Shown piece by piece: positions 40,845 through 49,429 of a DNA stretch of 64,000 bases. Below the pieces are notes generated by a model. The model was not told the DNA's origin and did no database searches. It saw nothing but the letters and a program-made list of their open reading frames with translations. Position numbers and translations under genes: made by a program. Source of the stretch: VAXT01 sp963774625. GTDB taxonomy: Bacteria > Actinomycetota > Thermoleophilia > Gaiellales > Gaiellaceae. The stretch spans positions 310,001-374,000 of the forward strand of contig CAVZFQ010000018.1 of assembly GCA_963774625.1 (NCBI GenBank), given 5' to 3'. Numbering within the stretch: position 1 is the first letter of the stretch; every line of letters begins with the position of its first letter.

Positions 40845-41715
40845 CGCCGCCTCCGGGACGCGGCTCGACCGTTTCCTCGCCGAGCTGCCCGAGATCGGGT
40901 CGCGTGGTGCCGCCGAGCGCCTGATCAGCACGGGAGCCGTGCGGCTCGACGGCCGAGCGGCCCTCAAGAGCCGGAAGCTGGAGGGCGGCGAGACGATCGA
41001 GGTCGAGCTGCCCGAGCCGAAGCCGGCCGAGCTCGTTCCGGAGGACGTCGACCTGCGAGTCGCCTACGAGGACGAGCACCTGCTCGTCGTGGACAAGCCG
41101 GCCGGCGTCGTCGTGCATCCGGCTCCGGGGCACGATCAAGGCACGCTCGTTCACGGGTTGCTCGAGCACGGGGCTGCGGGCGGGGAGGAAAGCGACCGGC
41201 CGGGAATCGTCCACCGGCTCGACCGCGGCACGTCGGGCCTTCTCGTCGTCGCGCGCTCCGAGGAGGCGCACAAGCGGCTGCAAGACCTGGTCCGCGAGCG
41301 CGCCCTCGAGCGGATCTACCTGGCCCTCGTGCGCGGCCGGCCGCGGTCCTGGCAAGGGCGGATCGACGCGCCGATCGGGCGTGACCGCGAGGACCCGACT
41401 CGCCGGTCGCTCGACTCGGATGCGCCACGCGAAGCGATCACCCACTTCGAGGTCGAAGAGCTCCTCGGTGCGCATGCCCTGTTGCGCGTGCGGCTCCAGA
41501 CGGGGCGGACACACCAGATCCGTGTGCACCTGGCCGCGATCGACCTGCCGGTCGTCGGCGACCCGGTCTACGGCATTCCCGACCCGGGGCTGAAGCGCCA
41601 GTTCCTCCACGCGTCGCGCCTCGCCTTTACGCACCCGTTCACGGGAGCATCCGTCGAGGTGGAGTCGCCGCTTCCGCCGGATCTGCAGGCGTTTCTCGCC
41701 CAGATCAAGGGGTAG
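40819..41715 (+). CDS. rluD: 23S rRNA pseudouridine synthase RluD-like; start codon unclear
   Basis: Homology to the RluA/RluD family is continuous from about 40831: S4 domain (FDVPDAASGTRLDRFLAELP), then GIVHRLDRGTSGLLVVARSE with the catalytic Asp and TGRTHQIRVHLAAIDLPVVG. The frame is open from 40819, but the first ATG/GTG/TTG codon in it is GTG at 40939, which would delete half the S4 domain. A GTG at 40815 is one base out of frame. So either a one-base indel lies near 40815-40830 or a rare start is used. It modifies helix 69 of 23S rRNA. Confidence 0.85.
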   Translation, partial: PTLRFDVPDAASGTRLDRFLAELPEIGSRGAAERLISTGAVRLDGRAALKSRKLEGGETIEVELPEPKPAELVPEDVDLRVAYEDEHLLVVDKPAGVVVHPAPGHDQGTLVHGLLEHGAAGGEESDRPGIVHRLDRGTSGLLVVARSEEAHKRLQDLVRERALERIYLALVRGRPRSWQGRIDAPIGRDREDPTRRSLDSDAPREAITHFEVEELLGAHALLRVRLQTGRTHQIRVHLAAIDLPVVGDPVYGIPDPGLKRQFLHASRLAFTHPFTGASVEVESPLPPDLQAFLAQIKG

Positions 41716-41719
41716 CGGC

Positions 41720-41725
41720 TACAAT
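41720..41725 (+). promoter_or_regulatory. -10 hexamer TACAAT of rpsB
   Basis: Starts the translation-factor operon; transcription would begin near 41732 and leave a 109-base leader before rpsB. Confidence 0.55.
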
Positions 41726-41731
41726 CGACGT

Positions 41732-41840
41732 GCTTCTGTCACCGTCCCGGCGGTGATGACGGGTGGGGGTGCCGGCGTTTGCACGCCGGTCCACTCGCAG
41801 GCCGCCGGCTGTATTGCAACCGAACCACGAAGGGGGACCA
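41732..41840 (+). promoter_or_regulatory. structured leader of rpsB (possible S2 autoregulatory element)
   Basis: Two hairpins: TCACCG (41739-41744) with CGGTGA (41751-41756), and CCGGCGT (41772-41778) with ACGCCGG (41783-41789) around a TTGC loop. AGGGGG and the TTG start follow. Leaders of rpsB often bind S2 and repress translation; whether this one does is inference. Confidence 0.5.
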
Positions 41841-42710
41841 TTGTCCGTCGTTTCCATGCGAGAACTCCTGGAGGCCGGAGTCCATTTCGGCCACCAGACC
41901 CGCCGCTGGGACCCGAAGATGAAGCGATTCATCTTCAACGAGCGCGGTGGGATCTACATCATCGATCTCCAACAGACGCTCGCCCTGCTCGAGGAGGCTG
42001 CCGCGTTCGCGCGCAACCTCGCGGAGCGGGGTGGCACGATCCTGTTCGTCGGCACGAAGAAGCAGGCGCAGGACGCCATCGAAGAGCAGGCGACGCGCGT
42101 CGGCATGCCGTACGTGAATCACCGCTGGCTCGGGGGCCTGCTCACGAACTGGCGGACGATCTCCGCCCGCATCGAGCGGCTGCACGAGCTGCGCAGGCTG
42201 AAAGAGGACGGGCAGCTGGAGCTGCTGCCAGCGAAGGAGCGCATCTCGATGATCGCCGAGCTCGAGCGCCTCGACAACCATCTCGGCGGCGTCGCCGACA
42301 TGAAGCGGCAGCCTGACGCCGTCGTCATCCTCGATCTGCGCAAGGAGCAGATCGCGGTGCGGGAGGCGAAGCGGCTCGGCCTGCCCGTGATCGCGCTCGT
42401 CGACACGAACTGCGATCCCGACGACGCTGATTTCGTCGTGCCGGGCAACGACGACGCAATCCGTGCGTGCAGCCTGATCGTCAGGGTGATCGCCGATGCG
42501 GTCGACCAGGGCAGGCAGAAGGTCCGAGAGGAAGACTTCCGGAAGGCCGCCGAGAAGGCCGCAGCGGCTGAAGTGGCAGCTGCCGAGTCCGCTGCGGCGG
42601 AGGCAGCCGCGGCTGCTGCGGAGCCGACCCCGGAGGAGCCGGCGGCAGTCACCGAAGAGCCGGTGTCAGACACCGAAGCCAAGCCTGCCGCAGAGGTGAC
42701 TGCCGAATGA
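41841..42710 (+). CDS. rpsB: 30S ribosomal protein S2
   Basis: 289 residues from the TTG at 41841 (AGGGGG just upstream), which gives the usual SVVSMRELLEAGVHFGHQTR start; the open frame back to 41763 adds non-homologous residues. Full S2 core to about residue 225, then an Ala/Glu-rich tail of ~55 residues (common in high-GC actinobacteria). A GGTGTCAGACACC palindrome lies inside the tail (42662-42674). Overlaps tsf by 4 bases. Confidence 0.96.
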   Translation: MSVVSMRELLEAGVHFGHQTRRWDPKMKRFIFNERGGIYIIDLQQTLALLEEAAAFARNLAERGGTILFVGTKKQAQDAIEEQATRVGMPYVNHRWLGGLLTNWRTISARIERLHELRRLKEDGQLELLPAKERISMIAELERLDNHLGGVADMKRQPDAVVILDLRKEQIAVREAKRLGLPVIALVDTNCDPDDADFVVPGNDDAIRACSLIVRVIADAVDQGRQKVREEDFRKAAEKAAAAEVAAAESAAAEAAAAAAEPTPEEPAAVTEEPVSDTEAKPAAEVTAE

Positions 42711-43513
42711 CCGAGATCCCGGCGGCCCTCGTCAAGGAGCTCCGCGAGCGCACCGGAGCGGGGATGATGGACTGCAAGCGCGCGCTTCAGGAAGCCGAGG
42801 GCGACATCGACGCGGCGAACAAGCTCCTGCGCGAGTGGGGCGCGGCTCAGGCCGGCAAGCGTGCCGGCCGTGAGACGACCGAAGGCGTCGTCCTCTCGCG
42901 GATCAACAACGGCGTCGGGACTCTCGTTGCGGTCGGCTCCGAGACGGAGCCGGTCTCGAAGAACGACGAGTTTCAGGCGTTCGCCAAGCGCGTGCTCGAC
43001 AGCGTCGAAAGCGACGGGCCCGAGGCGGTCTCCGGGCTGGAAGACGAGCGCACGGAGCTGATCGCCAAGATCGGCGAGAACGTGGTCGTGCGGGGCGCCG
43101 CGCGCCTCGAGGCCACGAACGGCGAGCGGCTCGCCGAGTACGTCCACCGGCCCGCCAGCAAGATCGGCGTCCTGCTCAAGACCGAGGGCGGCAGCGACGA
43201 AGCCGCTCGACGCGTCGCCATGCACATCGCATCGGCCGCTCCGACCTGGGTCGAGCGTTCTGAGGTTCCGGCCGAGGTGGTCGAGGCCGAGCGCCAGATC
43301 TACGCGGGCTCGGACGAGGTGCAGTCGAAGCCCGAGCAGGCTCGTGAGAAGATCGTCGAAGGCATGGTCAACAAGCGTTTCTTCGCCGCGTATCCGGGCG
43401 GCGTCCTGCTCGAGCAGCCGTGGATCCACGACACGGGCAAGACCGTGGCCGAGGCGCTGGAGGAGGAAGGGATGCGAGTCCTCGCCTTCGAGCGCTTCGA
43501 CGTCGCCGAATGA
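42707..43513 (+). CDS. tsf: elongation factor Ts
   Basis: 268 residues with the N-terminal UBA-like helix (VKELRERTGAGMMDCKRALQ) and the two core dimerisation domains (GTLVAVGSETEPVSKNDEFQ; KIGVLLKTEGG; VERSEVPAEVVEAE). It is the nucleotide-exchange factor for EF-Tu. It overlaps rpsB by 4 bases at the start and pyrH by 4 bases at the end. Confidence 0.97.
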   Translation: MTEIPAALVKELRERTGAGMMDCKRALQEAEGDIDAANKLLREWGAAQAGKRAGRETTEGVVLSRINNGVGTLVAVGSETEPVSKNDEFQAFAKRVLDSVESDGPEAVSGLEDERTELIAKIGENVVVRGAARLEATNGERLAEYVHRPASKIGVLLKTEGGSDEAARRVAMHIASAAPTWVERSEVPAEVVEAERQIYAGSDEVQSKPEQAREKIVEGMVNKRFFAAYPGGVLLEQPWIHDTGKTVAEALEEEGMRVLAFERFDVAE

Positions 43514-44283
43514 CGGTGCGGCCAGAGGCAGTCCCGGCCAAGCCCGGCGCGGCGCGCCCCGTCTTCGACCGCGTTCTGCTGAAGGTCTCCGGCGAGGCAC
43601 TCATGGGCGACCAGGAGTACGGCATCGAGCTTGCCCGAGCGGAGCTGATCGCCAAGGAGATCGTCGAGGTCCAGCAGAGCGGGGTGGAGGTCGCGATCGT
43701 CGTCGGCGGCGGGAACATCTACCGCGGCATGGCGGCCGCGGCCGAGGGTATGGACCGTGCGACCGCCGACTACGCGGGAATGCTCGCCACGCTCCTGAAC
43801 GCGCTCGCGCTCCAGGACGCGCTGGAACGCCTCGGCGCGCACACGCGCGTCCTGTCGGCAATCGGCGTGGCCGAGGTTGCCGAGCCCTATATCCGGCGAC
43901 GGGCGATCCGCCATCTCGAGAAGAAGCGCGTCGTCATCTTCGCGGCCGGTACCGGGAACCCGTTCTTCACGACCGACACCGCCGCGGCGCTGCGTGCGCT
44001 CGAGATCGGCGCCCAGGCGATCCTGATGGCCAAGAACCGCGTCGAGGGCGTGCTCGACGGCGATCCGCGTGTCGAGCCCGACGCCGAGCTCGTGCCGGCA
44101 CTCACCCATCTGCAGGCCATCGAGCGCGGTCTCAAGGTGATGGACACGACGGCTTTGTCCCTGTGCATGGACAACCGGGTCCCGATCCACGTCTTCGGAC
44201 TCGCCGACGGGAACATCAAGCGCGTGATTTTCGGCGAGCGGGTCGGCACAATCATCGCGACCCCAAGTGAGGAGGGCTCTTGA
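43510..44283 (+). CDS. pyrH: UMP kinase
   Basis: 257 residues of the amino-acid-kinase fold: RVLLKVSGEALMGDQEYGIE, VVGGGNIYRGMAAAA, FAAGTGNPFFTTDTAAALRA, GVLDGDPRVEPDA. It makes UDP from UMP for RNA, DNA and cell-wall precursors and is feedback-controlled by UTP in most bacteria. An N-terminal ~17 residues precede the fold. Overlaps tsf and frr by 4 bases on either side. Confidence 0.97.
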   Translation: MTVRPEAVPAKPGAARPVFDRVLLKVSGEALMGDQEYGIELARAELIAKEIVEVQQSGVEVAIVVGGGNIYRGMAAAAEGMDRATADYAGMLATLLNALALQDALERLGAHTRVLSAIGVAEVAEPYIRRRAIRHLEKKRVVIFAAGTGNPFFTTDTAAALRALEIGAQAILMAKNRVEGVLDGDPRVEPDAELVPALTHLQAIERGLKVMDTTALSLCMDNRVPIHVFGLADGNIKRVIFGERVGTIIATPSEEGS

Positions 44284-44837
44284 TCGACGATCTGATCTCC
44301 GACGCGAGCCGGCGCATGGACAAGTCGGTGGAGTCGACCCAGACCGAGTTCAACACGGTCCGCACCGGACGGGCTTCAGCGGCGCTGCTCGACCGCATCA
44401 CGGTTGACTACTACGGCCAGCCGACGCCGCTCCAGCAGCTCGCGACGATCAACGTCCCCGAGCCGCGCCTGCTGACGATCCAGCCCTTCGACCCCAACTC
44501 CGTGAAGGAGATCGAGCGCGCCATCCTGGAGTCCGAGCTCGGGCTGACACCCTCGAACGACGGCAAGGTCATCCGGCTGCCAATCCCGCAGCTGACCGAG
44601 GAGCGGCGGAAAGAGCTGGTCAAGATCGTCCGGCAGATCGCGGAGGACGGGAAGATCGCGATCCGCAACGTGCGCCGCGACGCGGACAAGCACCTGAAGG
44701 ACCTCAAGACGAAGGGTGAGGTCGGGGAGGACGACGAGCGTCGCGCGGAGGATCGCGTTCAGAAGCTGACGGACGAGCACACTGCGAAGATCGACGACCA
44801 CCTGAAGCGCAAGGAAGCCGAGATCACCGAAGTCTGA
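44280..44837 (+). CDS. frr: ribosome recycling factor
   Basis: 185 residues, standard length, with the conserved FNTVRTGRASAALLDRITVD and KVIRLPIPQLTEERRKELVK segments. It splits the post-termination ribosome with EF-G. TTG start overlaps the pyrH stop by 4 bases, completing rpsB-tsf-pyrH-frr. Confidence 0.97.
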   Translation: MIDDLISDASRRMDKSVESTQTEFNTVRTGRASAALLDRITVDYYGQPTPLQQLATINVPEPRLLTIQPFDPNSVKEIERAILESELGLTPSNDGKVIRLPIPQLTEERRKELVKIVRQIAEDGKIAIRNVRRDADKHLKDLKTKGEVGEDDERRAEDRVQKLTDEHTAKIDDHLKRKEAEITEV

Positions 44838-44842
44838 GCGGC

Positions 44843-45496
44843 GTGCTGGACGCAGCTCACCGGCTCGCGCTTCGCATCGACACCCGCCGACTGGCGCTGA
44901 TCGTGGGCGCGCTGATCGCCGTCCTCGCTGTCATGGGCATCCTCCGCTACGGCAACAAGGAGCAGCTCGGCGCGTTCAACCTCGACGGAGAGCGAAACGT
45001 GCCGGCAGTCTTCTCGGCTGCTCTCTGGACTGCCGTCTCCGGGCTGGCAGTGCTGGTCGGGCGCGCGGACCGTTGGCGTGCCTGGCACGCCTTCGCGGTG
45101 GTCACGTTGGTCGTCGCCGCCGACGAGTTCGGCGAGATCCACGAGCGCCTCGAGCACAAGACGGGGATCGACTGGCAGCTCCTGTATCTACCGGTCGGAA
45201 TCCTGGCGGCGATCCTCTTCGCGGTGATCGGCCGGCGGTTGTGGCAGCTGGGGGTCGGCTTCGCGCTCTTCGCGCTCGCCGCCGGAGCAGGAGTCGTGTC
45301 GCAACTGCTCGAGCAGGTTCAGTACGGGGAGAACGACGAGCCGGTCCGCGGGTACAGGGTCATGGTCGTCAGCGAGGAAGTTCTTGAGATGACCGCTGCG
45401 CTCCTGATCAGCCTTTCCTTCCTCGCTGTGCTACGAGCCCTGGCTGAGGGTCGCAACAACACGAGGGTCGATCTGTCGGCTTCAACCCGGGCGTGA
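44843..45496 (+). CDS. polytopic membrane protein of unknown function
   Basis: 217 residues with five or six membrane helices and a Glu-rich cytoplasmic or exported loop with VVAADEFGEIHERLEHKTG. The GTG start is 5 bases after frr, so it extends the operon. The ADEFGEIHER helix, with several acidic residues and a His facing a membrane core, could bind metal, but no known family is recognised. A GGCGTGCCTGGCACGCC palindrome lies within it (45075-45091). Confidence 0.72.
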   Translation: MLDAAHRLALRIDTRRLALIVGALIAVLAVMGILRYGNKEQLGAFNLDGERNVPAVFSAALWTAVSGLAVLVGRADRWRAWHAFAVVTLVVAADEFGEIHERLEHKTGIDWQLLYLPVGILAAILFAVIGRRLWQLGVGFALFALAAGAGVVSQLLEQVQYGENDEPVRGYRVMVVSEEVLEMTAALLISLSFLAVLRALAEGRNNTRVDLSASTRA

Positions 45497-45533
45497 TGTA
45501 AGTCGCTGAAAGTGCGAAGCATTTTCAGTGAGT

Positions 45534-45552
45534 CCCCGCCCCGTGGGCGGGG
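45534..45552 (+). terminator. 8-bp GC hairpin before uppS
   Basis: CCCCGCCC (45534-45541) pairs perfectly with GGGCGGGG (45545-45552). No T run follows, but it lies at the end of the frr-linked operon and just before a new -10 element, so it may act as a Rho-aided terminator. Confidence 0.5.
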
Positions 45553-45562
45553 ATTACCTGCG

Positions 45563-45568
45563 TAGGAT
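45563..45568 (+). promoter_or_regulatory. -10 hexamer TAGGAT of uppS
   Basis: Twelve bases before the TTG at 45581; a short (about 5-base) leader is implied. Confidence 0.5.
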
Positions 45569-45580
45569 CGACGACTCCTC

Positions 45581-46318
45581 TTGAACTTCCTCAGCAGACT
45601 TTTGCGCCGCGGGCCCCCGACCCTCGAGCCTGGGGAGGTCCCGCGGTCGGTCGCGATCATCATGGACGGCAACGGTCGCTGGGCGGACGCCCGCGGTCTG
45701 CCCGTCGAGGCCGGCCATCGCGAGGGCACGCGCGCTCTGCGGCGCACGGTCGAGGCCGCGCTCGAGCTCGGAATCGAGTCGCTGACCGTGTACGCCTTCT
45801 CGACCGAGAACTGGCTCCGGCCGCCCGCCGAAGTGGACTCGCTGATGGAGATCTTCACCGAGACCATCGACCGGGAGCTGCCCGACCTCGCGAAGCAGGG
45901 CGTGCGGACGAGATTCATCGGGCGGCGGGACCGCGCGCCTTTGGAGTTGCAAGAGCGGATGGCCGATCTCGAGCTGGGCACGGCGAGCCGCGAGCGGCTT
46001 CAGCTCTGGATCGCCTTCGACTACGGGGGCCGCGCCGAGCTCGCGGACGCGGCGAAGGCTCTAATCGCGTCGGGCGTCTCGCCGGAAGAGGTGGACGAGG
46101 ACGTCTTCGCCGTCTATCTGTACGCACCTGAGATGCCCGACCCAGATCTCCTGATTCGCGCCTCGGGCGAGCTGCGGATCTCCAACTTCCTGCTCTGGCA
46201 GCTCGCCTACGCGGAGCTCGTGTTCGTCGACCGGCTCTGGCCTGACTTCGGCGAGGAAGACCTGCGGCGGGCGGTGACCGAGTACGCGCAGCGGCACCGT
46301 CGCTTCGGCGGGCGATGA
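45581..46318 (+). CDS. uppS: isoprenyl transferase (undecaprenyl diphosphate synthase)
   Basis: 245 residues with the cis-prenyltransferase motifs: SVAIIMDGNGRWADARGLPV with the catalytic Asp, VYAFSTENWLRPPAEVDSLM, and RASGELRISNFLLWQLAYAE. It makes the C50-C55 lipid carrier for wall polymers. It heads the uppS-cdsA-dxr-rseP-ispG run with 4-base overlaps, joining carrier-lipid, phospholipid and isoprenoid synthesis. Confidence 0.96.
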   Translation: MNFLSRLLRRGPPTLEPGEVPRSVAIIMDGNGRWADARGLPVEAGHREGTRALRRTVEAALELGIESLTVYAFSTENWLRPPAEVDSLMEIFTETIDRELPDLAKQGVRTRFIGRRDRAPLELQERMADLELGTASRERLQLWIAFDYGGRAELADAAKALIASGVSPEEVDEDVFAVYLYAPEMPDPDLLIRASGELRISNFLLWQLAYAELVFVDRLWPDFGEEDLRRAVTEYAQRHRRFGGR

Positions 46319-47115
46319 GCGGATTGCTGTCGCGAATCGTGGTGGCAGCCGTCGGGCTGCCCGTCGTGGTCGCGGCCGTTTATCTGGGTGGTTGGTGGTT
46401 GTTCGCGTTGACGGTGGTGGTGGCCCTGATCGGCTTGCACGAGCTCTTCTGGATGACGCGCACGCTGCGGCCCGTCGTCCTGGCCGGATACCTCGGCTCG
46501 TTTGCCGCGCTACTCGGCGCCACGCTCGGCGGCCTCGACTGGACGTTCGCGGGCTTTACGGGCACGTTGGCGCTCGCGTTCGTCTTCAAGGGTCTGGCCG
46601 GCACGAGACAGTCGACGACGGTCTCGGTCGGGGTGACCGTGCTCGGGTCCGCCTGGGTCGGCCTCGGCCTCGCGCACCTGATCCTGCTGCGCGACATTCC
46701 GGTCCACGGCCAGGACGCGGTGATCGCCGTGCTGCTCGCGGTCTTCGCCGGCGACACGATGGCGTACGCCGCGGGGCGGCTGTTTGGACGCCACAAGCTC
46801 GCGCCGGCGATCTCCCCAGGCAAGACGTGGGAGGGGTTCGTTGCCGGCTCGGCGGCGGCTGTCCTCGCGACCTGGATCTGGCTCTACGAACCGGCGCTCT
46901 TTGACGATTGGTGGCAGTCGCTCGTCCTCGGCGGCGTGATCGCTCTGGCCGGCGCACTTGGTGACCTGTTCGAATCGGCGATAAAACGCGATATGGACGT
47001 AAAGGACTCGGGGCGCCTCCTTCTGGGTCACGGCGGGATGCTCGACCGCATCGACGCGCTCCTCTTCGCAATCGTCGCCGCGTACTACGTGATTGCCGCC
47101 TTCGGCGCCACGTAG
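46315..47115 (+). CDS. cdsA: phosphatidate cytidylyltransferase
   Basis: 266 residues, seven or eight membrane helices, with the CDS signature near the end (GDLFESAIKRDMDVKDSGRL followed by GHGGMLDRIDALLF). It makes CDP-diacylglycerol for phospholipid synthesis, feeding the pgsA encoded at 57.9 kb. Overlaps uppS by 4 bases. Confidence 0.96.
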   Translation: MSGLLSRIVVAAVGLPVVVAAVYLGGWWLFALTVVVALIGLHELFWMTRTLRPVVLAGYLGSFAALLGATLGGLDWTFAGFTGTLALAFVFKGLAGTRQSTTVSVGVTVLGSAWVGLGLAHLILLRDIPVHGQDAVIAVLLAVFAGDTMAYAAGRLFGRHKLAPAISPGKTWEGFVAGSAAAVLATWIWLYEPALFDDWWQSLVLGGVIALAGALGDLFESAIKRDMDVKDSGRLLLGHGGMLDRIDALLFAIVAAYYVIAAFGAT

Positions 47116-47119
47116 CGCC

Positions 47120-47125
47120 CATACT
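47120..47125 (+). promoter_or_regulatory. -10-like hexamer CATACT of dxr
   Basis: Seven bases before the dxr GTG, without a Shine-Dalgarno. Same ATACT core and spacing as before ligD and the 54-residue membrane-protein gene. Confidence 0.4.
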
Positions 47126-47132
47126 TCAAGTT

Positions 47133-48218
47133 GTGACAAAGCGCATCGCCGTTCTGGGCGCAACGGGCTCGATCGGCCGTCAGGCGCTGGAGATCATCGA
47201 CGGACAGCCGGACCTCGAGGTTTGTGCGCTCGCGGCGGGCTCCAGCGAGCTCGGTCCGCTCGCCGCCGAGCGCGGTGTCGAGCACTTCCAGACGGGAGGC
47301 GACCTGACCGCCCTGCTCGACGAGTCTGCGCCCGACGTCGTCCTGAACGCGGTCGTCGGCTTTGCAGGCCTGCCTGCGACTCTCTGGGCGCTCGAGCGCG
47401 GCGTCACGCTCGCGCTGGCGAACAAGGAGAGCCTCGTTGCGGCCGGAGAGCTCGCGCTCGCTGCACGAGAGCGGGGTCGAGGGCTGCTCCTGCCGGTCGA
47501 CAGCGAGCACTCCGCCGCCTTTCAGTGCCTCGAGGGGCGGGAGCCGGAAACGATCCAGTCACTCGTGCTGACTGCATCAGGCGGCCCGTTTCGCGGCCGG
47601 TCGGTGGACGAGCTCTCCGCAGTGACCCGTGCCGATGCGCTCGCCCATCCGACCTGGCGCATGGGGCCGAAGATCACGATCGATTCGGCGACGCTCGCCA
47701 ACAAAGGGCTGGAGCTCATCGAGGCCCACTTTCTCTTCGGCCTGCCGTACGAGCAGATCGAGGTCGTCGTCCACCCGACTTCTGTCGTGCACGCGCTCGT
47801 CCGCCTGCGCGACGGTGCAGCACTCGCGCACCTCGGCTATCCCGACATGCGGGTTCCGATCTCGTTCGCCCTCACGTATCCCGACCGTGCGGAGACGCCG
47901 GTCGAGCCGCTCGACTTCACGTCCGGCCTGACGCTCGAGTTCGAGCCTCCCGACCTGGAGACGTTCCCGATGCTCGGCCTCGCACGCGACGCGGGAGAGC
48001 GGGGAGGCACGTACCCCTGCGCGTACAACGCGGCCAACGAGGTCGCGGTCGCTGCGTTTCTCGCCGGGCGGCTGCCTTTCCTCGGCATGGCCGAGGTCGT
48101 CGAGGAGACGCTCGGCGCGGTGGAAGGAGCGCCCGCACGTACCCTGGAGGAGCTCGTCGCCGCCGACGCCGAAGCACGGCAGCTCGCCGAGCGGCGGGCG
48201 GAACGGACAGCGGCATGA
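47133..48218 (+). CDS. dxr: 1-deoxy-D-xylulose 5-phosphate reductoisomerase
   Basis: 361 residues. N-terminal NADPH fold (RIAVLGATGSIGRQALEIID), central catalytic domain with LLPVDSEHSAAFQCLEG and ITIDSATLANKGLELIEAHF, then the C-terminal helical domain. It converts DXP to MEP, the committed step of the non-mevalonate isoprenoid route, with ispG two genes downstream. Its stop overlaps rseP by 4 bases. Confidence 0.97.
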   Translation: MTKRIAVLGATGSIGRQALEIIDGQPDLEVCALAAGSSELGPLAAERGVEHFQTGGDLTALLDESAPDVVLNAVVGFAGLPATLWALERGVTLALANKESLVAAGELALAARERGRGLLLPVDSEHSAAFQCLEGREPETIQSLVLTASGGPFRGRSVDELSAVTRADALAHPTWRMGPKITIDSATLANKGLELIEAHFLFGLPYEQIEVVVHPTSVVHALVRLRDGAALAHLGYPDMRVPISFALTYPDRAETPVEPLDFTSGLTLEFEPPDLETFPMLGLARDAGERGGTYPCAYNAANEVAVAAFLAGRLPFLGMAEVVEETLGAVEGAPARTLEELVAADAEARQLAERRAERTAA

Positions 48219-49429
48219 ACATCTTCGTCTCCATACTCGGGCTCGGCTTCCTGGTCCTCGTGCACGAGGCCGGTCACTTCTTCACGGCCCGCGCTGTCGG
48301 CATGAGCCCGCGGAAGTTCTACATCGGGTTCCCGCCGGCGCTGGTCAAGACGACTCGCCGTGGCATCGAGTACGGAATCGGGACGATCCCGCTCGGGGGC
48401 TACGTCAAGATTCCGGGGATGCACCGACCCGCGCCGTCGGACGTGGACATGTACTTCGCTCCCGCGCTGGCCGAGGCGCCGCATTTGCTGACCCCAGCGG
48501 AGCGCATCAAGCAGGCCCTCGTCGAGGGAGACATGGCCGGCGCCCGTGCGCTGCTGCCGGAGCTCGAGGGCTCGATCGACGCGACGAAGCTCTCCTCTAG
48601 GGCGGAAAAGTCTGCTCGGCGAGGGCTCCGCGAGCTCGGGGACGGTCTAGGGGAAGACGCCTATTGGCGCCAGCGAACGTGGAAGCGGATTGCCGTCATC
48701 TTCGCCGGGCCCGGGGCGAACCTCCTCCTGGCTGTTGTTCTCTTCGCCGCCCTGCTCATGGTTGGGCAAGGCGTCTACCGTCTGGGCTTCTCGCTCGAAG
48801 GCACCGGCGACCAGGCGACTCCCGTCGTCGAACAGGTGGCGGCCGATGCGCCTGCCGGGCAGATGGGTTTGAAGCCCGGAGACCGGATCGTCGCGGTGGC
48901 CGGTGCTCCAGTCGAGCCGAATTCGATCTCGCAGCGGATTCGAGCGTCGAAAGGCCAGCCGATCACGGTCACAGTCGTGCGCGACGGCCGCCGTCTGACG
49001 CTGGGCCCCGAGCGGCCGGAGAAGGACGAGAGCCTCTCGCTCCCCGAGGCAACGTGGGAGTCGCTGAAGCTGACCGGAATCGTCACCAGAGAGATCGGCA
49101 AGTCGCTCTCCCGGCTCGTGAGAGGTGAAGGTCGAGAGGACATCTCCAGTCCCGTCGGCATTGTCGACCAGTCCTCCCAAGCCGTCGAGCGGGGTGGTGA
49201 GACGTACCTCTGGGTGCTCGGCCTGCTCAGCCTGTCGCTCGCGCTCCTCAATCTCCTCCCGCTGCTGCCTCTCGACGGCGGCCACATCGCGTTCTCCATC
49301 GTCGAGGGCATCCGGGGCCGCTCGGTCAGCCGTGGGGTCTACGAACGTGTCTCTGCGATCGGCATCGCGCTCGTGTTACTCCTGTTCTTCGTCGGGCTCT
49401 CGAACGACGTCGGACGCCTGGGGGATTGA
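48215..49429 (+). CDS. rseP: site-2 protease (RseP/Rip1-like) with PDZ domain
   Basis: 404 residues. Zinc motif HEAGH at residues 17-21 in the first helix, one PDZ domain in the middle (GLKPGDRIVAVAGAPVEPNS), and the second metal segment LNLLPLLPLDGGHIAF in the third helix. It cuts anti-sigma factors and other membrane proteins; the sigma/membrane-protein pair at 14.2-15.4 kb is a possible but unproven substrate. An insert of ~90 residues lies between the first helix and the PDZ. Overlaps dxr by 4 bases. Confidence 0.94.
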   Translation: MNIFVSILGLGFLVLVHEAGHFFTARAVGMSPRKFYIGFPPALVKTTRRGIEYGIGTIPLGGYVKIPGMHRPAPSDVDMYFAPALAEAPHLLTPAERIKQALVEGDMAGARALLPELEGSIDATKLSSRAEKSARRGLRELGDGLGEDAYWRQRTWKRIAVIFAGPGANLLLAVVLFAALLMVGQGVYRLGFSLEGTGDQATPVVEQVAADAPAGQMGLKPGDRIVAVAGAPVEPNSISQRIRASKGQPITVTVVRDGRRLTLGPERPEKDESLSLPEATWESLKLTGIVTREIGKSLSRLVRGEGREDISSPVGIVDQSSQAVERGGETYLWVLGLLSLSLALLNLLPLLPLDGGHIAFSIVEGIRGRSVSRGVYERVSAIGIALVLLLFFVGLSNDVGRLGD

